Part shown: positions 41,704 to 50,186 of the stretch, one piece after another
Layout of the letters: each line of letters opens with the position of its first letter
Position numbering within the stretch: the first letter of the stretch is position 1
Assembly (NCBI RefSeq): GCF_036346855.1
Contig: NZ_CP107841.1
Span: 3,600,001 to 3,664,000, forward strand
Reading direction: 5' to 3'
DNA from: Streptomyces europaeiscabiei
GTDB lineage: Bacteria; Actinomycetota; Actinomycetes; Streptomycetales; Streptomycetaceae
Length of the DNA: 64,000 bases
The notes under the pieces: generated by a model
Told to the model about the DNA's origin: nothing
Database searches by the model: none
The model's input: only the letters and a program-made list of their open reading frames with translations
Made by a program: the position numbers and the translations under genes

Positions 41704-44304
41704 GTGCCCGGTGAGAATCTGTCCCGCGACGAGGCCCAGGAGCGGGCCGCACTGCTGGCCGTCGACGGTTACGAGGTCTCCCTCGACCTGCGGTCAGCCG
41801 TCGGCGACACGGATGGCCACAGTGGCGAGCCGCGCACCTTCCGCTCGGTGACGACGATCCGCTTCCGCTGCGCCGACCCGGGCGCCGGCAGCTTCGCCGA
41901 TCTGATCGCGCCGAGTGTGACGGCCGTCTCCCTCAACGGAAAGGACCTCGACCCGAGCGAGGTCTTCGACGGCTCCCGGATCGCCCTCGACGACCTGGCC
42001 GCCGAGAACGAGCTGGTGGTCGACGCCCGGTGCGCCTACTCCCGAACCGGCGAGGGGCTGCACCGCTTCGTCGACCCCGAGGACGGCGAGGTCTATCTCT
42101 ACACCCAGTACGAGCCGGCGGACTCCCGCCGGGTCTTCGCGAACTTCGAGCAGCCGGACCTCAAGGCTCCCTTCCGCTTCGAGGTGCGCGCGCCCGAGGG
42201 GTGGGTCGTGTGGAGCAACGGGGTCGGCGAGCAGACGGACGGGGTGTGGCGGTTCGCGGAGACGAAGCCGATCTCGACGTACATCACGGCGGTCGTCGCG
42301 GGCCCGTACCACTATGTGACGGACACCTACGAGCGGGTCTTCGAGGACGGTACGCGGCTGGAGATCCCCCTCGGCGCGATGTGCCGCAAGGGTCTCGCCC
42401 CCTACTTCGACTCCGACGACGTCTTCCTGATCACCAAGCAGGGCCTGGACTTCTTCCACGACCACTTCGACTACCCGTACCCGTTCGGGAAGTACGACCA
42501 GGCGTTCGTGCCCGAGTACAACCTCGGCGCGATGGAGAACCCGGGGCTCGTCACCTTCCGCGAGGAGTTCATCTTCCGGGGCAAGGTCACGCGGGCGTCG
42601 TACGAGCGGCGGGCGAACGTCGTCCTGCACGAGATGGCGCACATGTGGTTCGGCGACCTCGTGACCATGGTGTGGTGGGACGACCTGTGGCTGAAGGAGT
42701 CCTTCGCCGACTTCATGGGCTCCTTCTCGATGGTCGAGGCGACCCGCTTCACCAACGGCTGGGTCACCTTCGCCAACAACCGCAAGTCCTGGGCGTACCG
42801 CGCCGACCAGCTGCCCTCCACCCACCCCGTCACGGCCGACATCCGTGACCTGGAGGACGCGAAGCTCAACTTCGACGGCATCACGTACGCCAAGGGCGCC
42901 TCCGTGCTCAAGCAGCTGGTGGCGTACGTGGGGCGCGAGGCCTTCCTGGAGGGCGCCCGGCGCTACTTCAAGCGGAACGCGTACGGCAACACGAAGCTGG
43001 GCGACCTGCTGTCGGTGCTCGAGGAGACCAGCGGGCGGGACATGGTGTCCTGGTCGCGGGCGTGGCTCCAGACGGCGGGGGTCAACTCCCTCACTCCGCA
43101 GGTGCTTCTCGACGCCGACGGCCGGATCGACGAGCTGGCCGTGGTGCAGGAGGCGGCCGAGTCGCACCCCGAACTGCGGCCGCACCGGGTGGCGATCGGC
43201 CTGTACCGGCGCAACGGCGAAGGCGACGCGCTGGAGCGGTACGCGCGGGCGGAGGTCGATGTGGACGGCCCGCGTACGGTCGTGGGCGAGCTGGCCGGGG
43301 CCGAGGCGCCCGAGCTGGTGCTGGTCAACGACGACGACCTGACGTACTGCAAGATCCGTTTCGACGCGGGGTCCCTGGACACGCTGCGGGCCGGGCTCGG
43401 GGACGTCTCCGACCCGCTGGCCCGGGCGCTGTGCTGGTCGGCGCTGTGGAACCTGACGCGGGACGCGCTGCTGCCGGCGCGGGACTTCGTCGACCTCGTG
43501 CTGCGGTTCGCGGGACGGGAGTCCGACATCGGGGTGTTGCAGATGCTGCACGCGTGGGCGGGCTCGGCGCTCACGCACTACGCGGCGCCTCAGTGGCGGG
43601 AGGCCGGGGGCCGGCTGCTGGCGGAGGGTGCGTTGCGTGAGCTGCGGGCGGCCGAGGCGGGCAGTCAGCACCAGCTGACGTGGGCCCGTTTCCTCGCCTC
43701 GGTCGCCTCGGGCGAGGGTGATCTGGGGGTGTTGCAGGGGTTGTTGGCCGGGACCGAGAAGGTCGACGGGCTGGACGTCGACCAGGAGCTGCGGTGGGCC
43801 TTCCTGGAGCCGCTGGCAACGCACGGGGTCGCCGACGAGAGGGTGCTGGCCGCGGAGCTGGCGCGGGACGACACGGCTTCCGGGAAACGGCATCAGGTGC
43901 GGTGTCTTGCGGCGCGGCCGTCCGCGGCGGTCAAGGCGCAGGCGTGGGCGTCGGTCGTGGAGTCGGACACGCTGTCCAACGCGTTGGCCGAGGCGACGAT
44001 CACGGGGTTCACCCGGCCGTCCCAGCGGGAGTTGGTGGCACCGTACGCCGCCAAGTACTTCGAGGTGATCGAGCGGGTGTGGGCCGAGCGGTCGATCCAG
44101 ATCGGGATGGACGTGGTGCGGGGCTTGTTCCCGTCGCTGCAGGATTCCCAGGGGACACTGGACACGACGGACGCGTGGCTCGCCTCGCACGAGGGGGCGG
44201 CGCCGGCGTTGCGGAGGCTGGTGCTGGAGGCCCGGGACGATCTGGCCCGGGGGTTGCGGGGCCAGGCGTGCGACGCGGCGGCGGGGACGGGGGCGGCGGG
44301 TTGA
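41704..44304 (+). CDS. pepN: Aminopeptidase N (M1 zinc metallopeptidase), copy 1
   Basis: An 866-residue cytosolic exopeptidase. The exopeptidase motif is LGAMENPG near residue 278, and the zinc site is HEMAHMWFGDLVTMVWWDDLWLKESF near 314 (HExxH plus the Glu 18 residues later). The C-terminal half is the helical ERAP1-like domain. The start is GTG at 41704 with GGGAG ahead; a GTG nine bases earlier is too close to the ribosome site. A paralogue with the same opening (SRDEAQERAALL / TRDEAQQRAALL) lies at 57439-60018. The last residues are Ala/Gly-rich. Confidence 0.95.
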   Translation: MPGENLSRDEAQERAALLAVDGYEVSLDLRSAVGDTDGHSGEPRTFRSVTTIRFRCADPGAGSFADLIAPSVTAVSLNGKDLDPSEVFDGSRIALDDLAAENELVVDARCAYSRTGEGLHRFVDPEDGEVYLYTQYEPADSRRVFANFEQPDLKAPFRFEVRAPEGWVVWSNGVGEQTDGVWRFAETKPISTYITAVVAGPYHYVTDTYERVFEDGTRLEIPLGAMCRKGLAPYFDSDDVFLITKQGLDFFHDHFDYPYPFGKYDQAFVPEYNLGAMENPGLVTFREEFIFRGKVTRASYERRANVVLHEMAHMWFGDLVTMVWWDDLWLKESFADFMGSFSMVEATRFTNGWVTFANNRKSWAYRADQLPSTHPVTADIRDLEDAKLNFDGITYAKGASVLKQLVAYVGREAFLEGARRYFKRNAYGNTKLGDLLSVLEETSGRDMVSWSRAWLQTAGVNSLTPQVLLDADGRIDELAVVQEAAESHPELRPHRVAIGLYRRNGEGDALERYARAEVDVDGPRTVVGELAGAEAPELVLVNDDDLTYCKIRFDAGSLDTLRAGLGDVSDPLARALCWSALWNLTRDALLPARDFVDLVLRFAGRESDIGVLQMLHAWAGSALTHYAAPQWREAGGRLLAEGALRELRAAEAGSQHQLTWARFLASVASGEGDLGVLQGLLAGTEKVDGLDVDQELRWAFLEPLATHGVADERVLAAELARDDTASGKRHQVRCLAARPSAAVKAQAWASVVESDTLSNALAEATITGFTRPSQRELVAPYAAKYFEVIERVWAERSIQIGMDVVRGLFPSLQDSQGTLDTTDAWLASHEGAAPALRRLVLEARDDLARGLRGQACDAAAGTGAAG

Positions 44305-44632
44305 CTGCCGCTGAACTCTTACGTGTTGCGCACCCGGCGACTGCCGCCGGGCGGGGGACGGGTGCGCAACTCGGCGCTACGAGGTGCCGCTGCGCCCACC
44401 CGTGCCACCCAGCGGCAGGACTGCCCGCAGCGGGGTAGGAAACGGGCGAAGCCTCAACCCGGTTCAGGGTTACCGAATTCGGGTAATCGGAGCCGTAACC
44501 TTTCCTGATCCCCATACGGACCAGCGGGTATCGGCAGTCGAACGCACGTACTTTAGCGTGGTCTTGTCCGGATTTGTCGACGAGCGTGTAACAGCGGTTC
44601 ATGGGCCGCCCCGGAGCGGGAACCTCCGGGTC
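44305..44632. terminator. Intergenic region with hairpin after pepN copy 1
   Basis: A 12-bp perfect inverted repeat (GTTGCGCACCCG at 44325-44336 and CGGGTGCGCAAC at 44359-44370) starts 20 bases after the stop and probably terminates pepN. The remaining 260 bases include a GTTACCGAATTCGGGTAA near-palindrome at about 44471-44489, which may be an operator for the next gene; nothing else is evident. Confidence 0.6.
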
Positions 44633-45703
44633 ATGACCCACAACACCCCGCTCTCCCCCCGCCCCCTCCGTCGCCTCTCGGACGCCACGCGCCGGGTGCT
44701 GACGGCCACGCAGTTGCGCGCGCAGGGTGTCACCGCGGCCGAGACGAACGAGCAGTGCCGGCCCGGTGGCTCCTGGCAGCAGATCCTGCCGGGCGTGTTC
44801 CTGCTGCACCCGGGCCCGCCCACCTCCGAGGAGCGGCTGCACGCGGTGCTGTCGTACGCGGCGCGCTCCCCGTTCCGCGAGACTGCCGCCGGGTCCGCGG
44901 GAGCCGTCGGCGTACCCGCGCAGCCGAACGCCGACGAGCCCCGCCCGGCCCCCCGCCACCCGGACGCGGTGATCACGGGCCTGGCCGCCCTGACCCTGCA
45001 CGGGTTCACGTCCGCTCCCCCGCTCCCCTCCCTCGACGCGATCGACGTCCTGGTCCCGCGCATGCGCCGGCTGCGGACCGCGGGCTGCGCGCGGATCGTC
45101 CGCACCCCGGCCATGCCGACCCCGTCGTACGTGACCGGGCTGCCCGTCGCCCCGGTGCCGCGCGCACTCGCCGACGCGGTCGCGGAACTCGCCGACGCTG
45201 GCGCCGTACGTCGGCTGCTGACGGAGGCCGTGTGCGGCGGCCACACCGAAGCAGCCTCCGTCGTACGAGAGTTGACGGACGCACGGCTGCTGAACCGTCC
45301 GCATGTCGCCGACGCGGTGGAGTCGCTGCTCGCCGAGGGGCGGGCGATCGCGGAGGACCACCTGTACCGGATGGTCCGCGAGTACGCCCTGCCCGACCCG
45401 GTCTGGGACGTCGACCTCCGCCTGCCCGGCGGCCCCCACCTCGGCGGTCTCGACGCGTACTGGCCGGAGCAGGCCGTCGCGGTCGAGCTGGACACCCGCG
45501 CCCCGCGCCAGGAGGACGACGCGCTGTGGTCCGAGTACGCCCGCAAGCGCGAGATGTTGGAGCGGCTCGGCATCACCGTCGTCCACATCACCCCCAGGAA
45601 GCTGCGCGATTCGCTGGAGCAGCAGGCGGCCGTGGTCCGCACCGCGTTGATGGCGTCGTGCGACCGGGATCCGGCGGCGTATGTGGTGGTACTGCCGCGG
45701 TGA
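44633..45703 (+). CDS. AbiEi-like / DUF559-like protein of unknown role
   Basis: A 356-residue protein. The N-terminal half (QLRAQGVTAAETNEQCRPGG, WQQILPGVFLLHPG, VITGLAALTLHGF) resembles the winged helix and following domain of AbiEi antitoxin-family regulators. The C-terminal third (GGLDAYWPEQAVAVELDTR, YARKREMLERLGITVVHITP) looks like the small endonuclease fold of DUF559/Vsr-like proteins, with D..ExD candidate metal residues. No AbiEii toxin gene is beside it. Such orphan fusions are common in actinobacteria. The ribosome site is weak, so the start is uncertain. Confidence 0.7.
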   Translation: MTHNTPLSPRPLRRLSDATRRVLTATQLRAQGVTAAETNEQCRPGGSWQQILPGVFLLHPGPPTSEERLHAVLSYAARSPFRETAAGSAGAVGVPAQPNADEPRPAPRHPDAVITGLAALTLHGFTSAPPLPSLDAIDVLVPRMRRLRTAGCARIVRTPAMPTPSYVTGLPVAPVPRALADAVAELADAGAVRRLLTEAVCGGHTEAASVVRELTDARLLNRPHVADAVESLLAEGRAIAEDHLYRMVREYALPDPVWDVDLRLPGGPHLGGLDAYWPEQAVAVELDTRAPRQEDDALWSEYARKREMLERLGITVVHITPRKLRDSLEQQAAVVRTALMASCDRDPAAYVVVLPR

Positions 45704-45746
45704 CCGGGTAGTCGACCGGGAAGGCCGGTGACCGGCAGGAGGGGAG

Positions 45747-45780
45747 AGGAGGGGCCGCCGAGCGTTCGGCGGCCCCTCCT
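45747..45780. terminator. Bidirectional terminator
   Basis: A perfect 15-bp stem (AGGAGGGGCCGCCGA and complement) with a GCGT loop, between the convergent AbiEi-like and serine hydrolase genes. Confidence 0.88.
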
Positions 45781-45832
45781 CGTACGTTCCCGGGACGCCC
45801 TGAGCTGCGTCGTGTACTCCCCGACCGTGGTT

Positions 45833-46993
45833 CTACCTCCCGCAGAACTCCGCCTCCATGATCGGCAGGCTGTCGCCCGCCCAGTCGCTGTTGAAGTTGT
45901 AGGTGAGGGTGTGTCGGCCGTCGGCCGTGGTGGCGGTTTCGGAGAGGGAACCGTGGATGCCGCCGCTGTGGCCCCAGAGCTGGACGCCGCAGGAGAGCTT
46001 GTAGGTGATGAGGCCGAGGCCGTAGCCGCCGCGGTCACCGTCGACGGGGATGACGTTCTTCATCTCGGCGAGCTGCTTCTCGGGAAGGAGCTTGCCGCGC
46101 AGGAGGGCGGAGATGAAGCGGTTGAGGTCGTCGGCGTCGGAGATCATCCCACCCGCCGCGCCGGCCGCCGAGGAGTTGAACCTCGTGACGTCGTACGTCC
46201 TGCCGTCCGCCGTCTCCGCCAGCTTGGAGTAGGCACGGCTGTGCGGGCCCGGGAGGTTGGGGACGGTGCCGGGGACCTTCGTGTCGCGCAGGCCGAGGGG
46301 TTCGATGATGCGGGCGCGGATCTCGTGGCCGTACGAGTTGCCCGTGGCCTTCTCGATCACCATGCCGGCCAGCACGTAGTTGGTGTTGGAGTAGCTCCAG
46401 TCGGCGCCGGGGGCGAAGTCCGGCTCGTGCTTCATGGCGATGCCGACCAGTTCCCGCGGGCTCCAGGTGCGGTAGCGGTTCTCGAAGAAGCCCTCGGCGA
46501 GGAAGACGTCCTTCACGAACTGCTTGTCCGAGGTGTAGTCGGCGATTCCGCTGGTGTGGTTGAGGAGTTGACGGAGCGTCATCCTGCGGCCGTCGTGGCC
46601 CTTGCCGCGCACCACGCCCGGCAGCCACTTGTCGACCTTGTCGTCCAGGGTCAGCCTGCCCTCCGCCTCCAGTTGGAGGAGCACGGTGGAGACGAAGGTC
46701 TTCGTGATGCTGCCGACGCGGAAGTGGTCGCGGGCGGAACGCGGTTCGCCCGTCGTCAGGTCACCGACCCCCGAGGTGGCCTTCCAGACCCCGTGTCCGT
46801 CCTTCGCCTGGACGGCGATGCCGACGACCCCGTCCTTGACGTTGGCGTCCATCGCCTTCCGGGTGGCGCGGTGGTCGCCTCCCGCCGAGGCCCCGGTGGG
46901 TACGGCCGCCACCGCCGGGGCGGCCAGCGCCACCGCGGCGGTCACGGCGGTGACCGCCATCAGGGCCGTACGTCGGCCTGTGCGTACTGACAT
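45833..46993 (-). CDS. Secreted serine hydrolase, class C beta-lactamase / DD-peptidase family
   Basis: A 386-residue exported protein. The signal peptide has a TGRRTALMAVTAVTAAVAL core and ends near AVAA. Catalytic motifs of the family: SITK (nucleophile Ser, RVGSITKTFV) near residue 95, YSN (DWSYSNTNYVLAG) near 200, and GHSGG near 345. Members are D-alanyl-D-alanine carboxypeptidases, esterases or amidases of the cell envelope. It is probably secreted and acts on the wall or peptides. It stands 114 bases downstream of the phosphoesterase gene, in the same direction. Confidence 0.92.
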   Translation of the reverse strand: MSVRTGRRTALMAVTAVTAAVALAAPAVAAVPTGASAGGDHRATRKAMDANVKDGVVGIAVQAKDGHGVWKATSGVGDLTTGEPRSARDHFRVGSITKTFVSTVLLQLEAEGRLTLDDKVDKWLPGVVRGKGHDGRRMTLRQLLNHTSGIADYTSDKQFVKDVFLAEGFFENRYRTWSPRELVGIAMKHEPDFAPGADWSYSNTNYVLAGMVIEKATGNSYGHEIRARIIEPLGLRDTKVPGTVPNLPGPHSRAYSKLAETADGRTYDVTRFNSSAAGAAGGMISDADDLNRFISALLRGKLLPEKQLAEMKNVIPVDGDRGGYGLGLITYKLSCGVQLWGHSGGIHGSLSETATTADGRHTLTYNFNSDWAGDSLPIMEAEFCGR

Positions 46994-47107
46994 GTGGATC
47001 TCCCCCTTCGCCCGACATTCTCGGCGACTCCGAGAACGGCCGGGTCGGGGAGGGGGACACCGGCGGTGCGCGCCGGGGTTGAGCGGGGCGAGTCGGTTGA
47101 GCCGTTT

Positions 47108-48886
47108 CTAGCCCTTCCGCAGGACGAGCTCCGCGTTGCGGTCGCCGGGCGTGCCGGTGAGTGTGTCGCGGCGGCCGGGGGCGTTGTAGGAAAGCTCGCG
47201 GTAGAGGGCGGCGAGGCCGGTCTGCGAGAGGTCCGTGAAGTCGGTGGCGTGCGGGGCGGCCGATTCGATCAGGGTGGTGAAGAGGGAGATCGTGCCGTCC
47301 TTGTTGTCCACCAGCTCGATGACGCGGGCGAGTTGGGGAAAGTCGATGTGGGAGGCCGTGGAGATCTCCCAGAAGGAGCCCCCGCTCGCGGACCCGTGCG
47401 GGGTGATGCGGTTGCGGTGGCTGTGGCCGTTCACCCAGGCCAGAACGTTGCGGTTGCGGCCGAGCAGGGACAGCACCTCGTCACCGCCGTGGCGGGCCTC
47501 GCCGGGGCGGGAGGGGTCCTTGCGGAGGTTCCGCATCGACGCGCTGGTGTGGTGGCTGAAGACGACGGCGTACGAACCGCCCTTGGCCGCCTCTTGCAAC
47601 GTACTCTCCAGCCACTTGAGTTGGGCCGTGCCGAGTGAGCCCTCGTAGTGGCCGCCGGGGTCGGTGGAGTCGAGGCTGATGCCGATGACGTCGTCGGCGA
47701 TGCGGAAGGCGTAGTACTGGGTGCGGGCGTCCAGGTTGGCCTGCGAGTAGCCGTGGCCGACCGGGCCGGGGCCCGTGTGGGCCGGGTCCAGGTGGGCCTT
47801 CAGGTACTCCCGCGGGGTGAAGGGGGCGCGGCCCTCGTCCGGGGTGACGGACCGCATCTTCTTCGCCTGGGCCTTGAGGATGGCCTTCCACTCGGCGCCC
47901 CGGGGGTCGCCGCCGCTCTTGACGTTGTCCCAGATGGCCTTGCCGACCCGCTCGTCCAGCGTCATCAGCTTCCTGCCGCCGACCGCGAAGTCGGCGAAGT
48001 AGGAGTCTCCGGGGGCGTAGCAGCCGCCGGGGAGGGAGTCGTGGTTGCCGACCGTGGAGTACCAGGGGACGTTCAGTCCGGGGCTGTTGACCTCGCGGAT
48101 CGCGGCGGCCAGGAAGCCGTTCAGGCGGGGGAAGCCGAGCTGCTTGTCGGCGTCGCGGAGGGCCGCGTCCGGCTGCCAGTAGAGCTTCAGGCCGCTGTCC
48201 TGGACGCCCTCGTAGCGGCGCGGGTCACCGGAGTTGGGGGTGACGCGGCCGCCACTCATCACCTTCAGGAACCAGTCCAGTTCCGTCCTGGAGTTGTTGT
48301 CGGTGTTGTCGCCGGTCGTCATGACGAAGTGGAGGGGGGAGCCGGTCACCGGGGCTCCGCGCAGCGCGTTCACCCGCTCGACGAGCGAGACCGCGCCGGC
48401 CACGGACAGCGCCTCCTGCGGACGCCAGGCGCTCGCGGTCTGGGAGCGCAGGTACTCGTAGCGCAGCGGGTGCTGGACGTCCACCACGTGCAGGTCGGTG
48501 AACTGCACGAAGGAAGCCAGCGCCGTACGGCGCTTCGCGCGGCCGGACTTGGGGGTCGCGAGGTCACCGCGTACGACCCGCGCCCAGGCCGGGCCGGCGC
48601 CGAGGCGTCGGTAGCCGGAGGAGTTACGCGGGGCGGCCACCGAGGCGAGGGTCGTGCCTCGTGTGTACGGGGCGAGGGGCGCGGCCGGGGCCGCTCTGTT
48701 CGAGAGGTTCGCCAGGGGGACCTCGGTGGCCGCGGCCCGGTCGGCGGCGGTGGCGGCGTGGGCGTCGGTCTCCGGCCGCAGGGCGAAGCCGACCCCTGCG
48801 GCGAGGCCGACCGCGCCGGTGGCGGCGAGGAAGGCCCTGCGGTCAGGGTTGGTGGCGGCTGCAGCGACTGAGCGTATGCGCGACAT
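47108..48886 (-). CDS. Tat-exported metallophosphoesterase (TIGR03767-like)
   Basis: A 592-residue protein. NPDRRAFLAATGAVGLAAGVGFAL is a twin-arginine signal. The calcineurin-like metal ligands are all present: FTDLHVVD (DxH), MTTGDNTDN (GDxxD), VGNHDS, VVFSHHTS and NGHSHRN. The insertions are long, as in the actinobacterial TIGR03767 subfamily. It is expected to hydrolyse phosphoesters outside the cell with two metal ions. ATG at 48886 follows GGGGAGA. Confidence 0.9.
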   Translation of the reverse strand: MSRIRSVAAAATNPDRRAFLAATGAVGLAAGVGFALRPETDAHAATAADRAAATEVPLANLSNRAAPAAPLAPYTRGTTLASVAAPRNSSGYRRLGAGPAWARVVRGDLATPKSGRAKRRTALASFVQFTDLHVVDVQHPLRYEYLRSQTASAWRPQEALSVAGAVSLVERVNALRGAPVTGSPLHFVMTTGDNTDNNSRTELDWFLKVMSGGRVTPNSGDPRRYEGVQDSGLKLYWQPDAALRDADKQLGFPRLNGFLAAAIREVNSPGLNVPWYSTVGNHDSLPGGCYAPGDSYFADFAVGGRKLMTLDERVGKAIWDNVKSGGDPRGAEWKAILKAQAKKMRSVTPDEGRAPFTPREYLKAHLDPAHTGPGPVGHGYSQANLDARTQYYAFRIADDVIGISLDSTDPGGHYEGSLGTAQLKWLESTLQEAAKGGSYAVVFSHHTSASMRNLRKDPSRPGEARHGGDEVLSLLGRNRNVLAWVNGHSHRNRITPHGSASGGSFWEISTASHIDFPQLARVIELVDNKDGTISLFTTLIESAAPHATDFTDLSQTGLAALYRELSYNAPGRRDTLTGTPGDRNAELVLRKG

Positions 48887-49158
48887 GGCGCGGTCTCCCC
48901 GAGTGCGAACGCGTCGGAAGTGGTCGCGGGGGCCTGCGGCCGGGGTGCGGCCGATGGTGTTTCCCGCTCGTACTTGATGCTTGGCAGCCGGGGTGGCCTG
49001 GACGTTAACGACGCGGCAACGGGTGACACCGATCACCGTACGTGGATCTTCGGGTACGGTGCGCGTCCACCGGGCGTTTCCGAATGTGAGCGGGAGTGAG
49101 GGGAAGGGGTCACTCCTTGTTCACTTGGCGGGGTAGAGCGCCCATTCGCTGTGGGAGC

Positions 49159-49307
49159 TTCGGTGAATGCGTGCGTGCGGGCGGGCTCGTCCTCGGCGAA
49201 TGCGGGCGTGCGGGCTCGTCTTCGGTGAATGCGTGCGTGCGGGCTCGTCTTCGGTGAATGCGTGTGCCGGGGCTCGTCTTCGGTGAATGCGGGCGGGCGG
49301 GCTCGTC
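49159..49307. repeat. 29-bp tandem repeat, five units
   Basis: Units starting TTCGGTGAATGCG and ending GGGCTCGTC repeat at 49159 (33 bp), 49192, 49221, 49250 and 49279. The period of 29 is not a multiple of three, so the array is not coding; it lies in the 473-base gap between the NUDIX and phosphoesterase genes. The rest of the gap (48887-49158) shows no clear feature. Confidence 0.9.
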
Positions 49308-49359
49308 GTGGTCTCTCGCGTCCACGCGGCGGAGCCGCAATCGATACGGTCCCGCGCCC

Positions 49360-49821
49360 CTACAAGCCCGTCGGCAGTTCCAGGTGGCCGTTCTGGGGGC
49401 GTTCCCTCCACAGGCGCAGTCCTGCGTCCACCAGGCCCACCCGCTCCAGGTTCGGGACCTCGTCCAAGGGGTGCCAGGCGGCCATGTCCGTGGAGCCGTT
49501 CGTCTCGTGACGGAGGTCGCCGCCGGTGACGCGGGCCTCGTAGACGATGCGCAGGGCCTGGAAGTCGACGCGGGTGCCGAGGCGGCGGGGGTCCTCGCGT
49601 CTGTCGGTGCCGATGCCGAGCAGGGCGGTGGGTTCGACGGAGTAGCCGGTCTCCTCGGCCGCTTCCCGGACGACCGTGTCGTACGGGTCCTCGCCGTGCT
49701 CCATGCCGCCGCCGGGCAGGGTCCACTTCTTCAGCCCGTCCCGGGAGACCCAGCGGGCCAGCAGCAGATGCCCGTCGCGTACGCACACGGCGTAGGCCGC
49801 CACCCTCAACTCCTCACGCAT
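49360..49821 (-). CDS. NUDIX hydrolase
   Basis: A 153-residue protein with a full Nudix box, GGGMEHGEDPYDTVVREAAEETGY (G-x5-E-x7-REUxEExG), at about residues 37-60. It begins MREELRVAAYAVCVRDGHLLLARW. It hydrolyses a nucleoside diphosphate linked to another group; the substrate is unknown. Confidence 0.92.
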   Translation of the reverse strand: MREELRVAAYAVCVRDGHLLLARWVSRDGLKKWTLPGGGMEHGEDPYDTVVREAAEETGYSVEPTALLGIGTDRREDPRRLGTRVDFQALRIVYEARVTGGDLRHETNGSTDMAAWHPLDEVPNLERVGLVDAGLRLWRERPQNGHLELPTGL

Positions 49822-49848
49822 GCGCAGACGTTACCCAACGAGCATGGT

Positions 49849-49885
49849 GAAGGGGCGAGTGCTCCCCAGTGACACTCGCCCCTTC
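49849..49885 (-). terminator. Terminator upstream of the NUDIX gene
   Basis: A perfect 13-bp stem (GAAGGGGCGAGTG / CACTCGCCCCTTC) with an 11-base loop. It lies ten bases after the inferred original stop of the decayed membrane gene at 49896-50082. Confidence 0.75.
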
Positions 49886-49895
49886 GCCCGCCAGA

Positions 49896-50082
49896 TCACC
49901 GCTCGCGGTGACCGTCCCTCCGTCGGCGGCCCGTCTCGCTCAGGGCGAATCCCGCCGCCGCGGCCAGGCAGAACCGGGATGGTGACCGACCAGCCCGTGG
50001 TGACGCCGGTCCAGGTCACCACGGCCGGCAGGAACAGAGCGGTCAGCACGGTTGTGAGCTGGTTGCCGGGCCTTCGGGAAAT
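49896..50082 (-). pseudogene. Decayed small membrane protein gene
   Basis: An ideal AAGGAGA ribosome site (50088-50094) is followed five bases later by ATT, not ATG. From there one frame reads ISRRPGNQLTTVLTALFLPAVV and on to GWSVTIP. A shift of one base then gives CLAAAAGFALSETGRRRRDG and a stop at 49896, right before a terminator. The result would be a two-helix membrane protein of about 62 residues. Both the start and the frame look damaged; a rare ATT start remains possible. Confidence 0.4.
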
Positions 50083-50117
50083 GTGCGTCTCCTTCCAGGG
50101 AGTGACTGACAGCACGT

Positions 50118-50144
50118 TGGCCCGTCCCCCCGTAGGACGGGCCA
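50118..50144 (-). terminator. Terminator of the secreted-protein gene
   Basis: A perfect 10-bp stem (TGGCCCGTCC / GGACGGGCCA) with a seven-base loop, 42 bases after the stop at 50187. Confidence 0.8.
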
Positions 50145-50186
50145 CCGCACGTCAGAGCGACGCGTGTTGCGTCGACGCGGGGAACA

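Noticed and set aside
49831..50145. A 104-codon minus-strand open frame taken as one intact gene
   Set aside because: Its last third runs through a 13-bp terminator, and the plausible membrane protein ends earlier in another frame; treated as a decayed gene instead.
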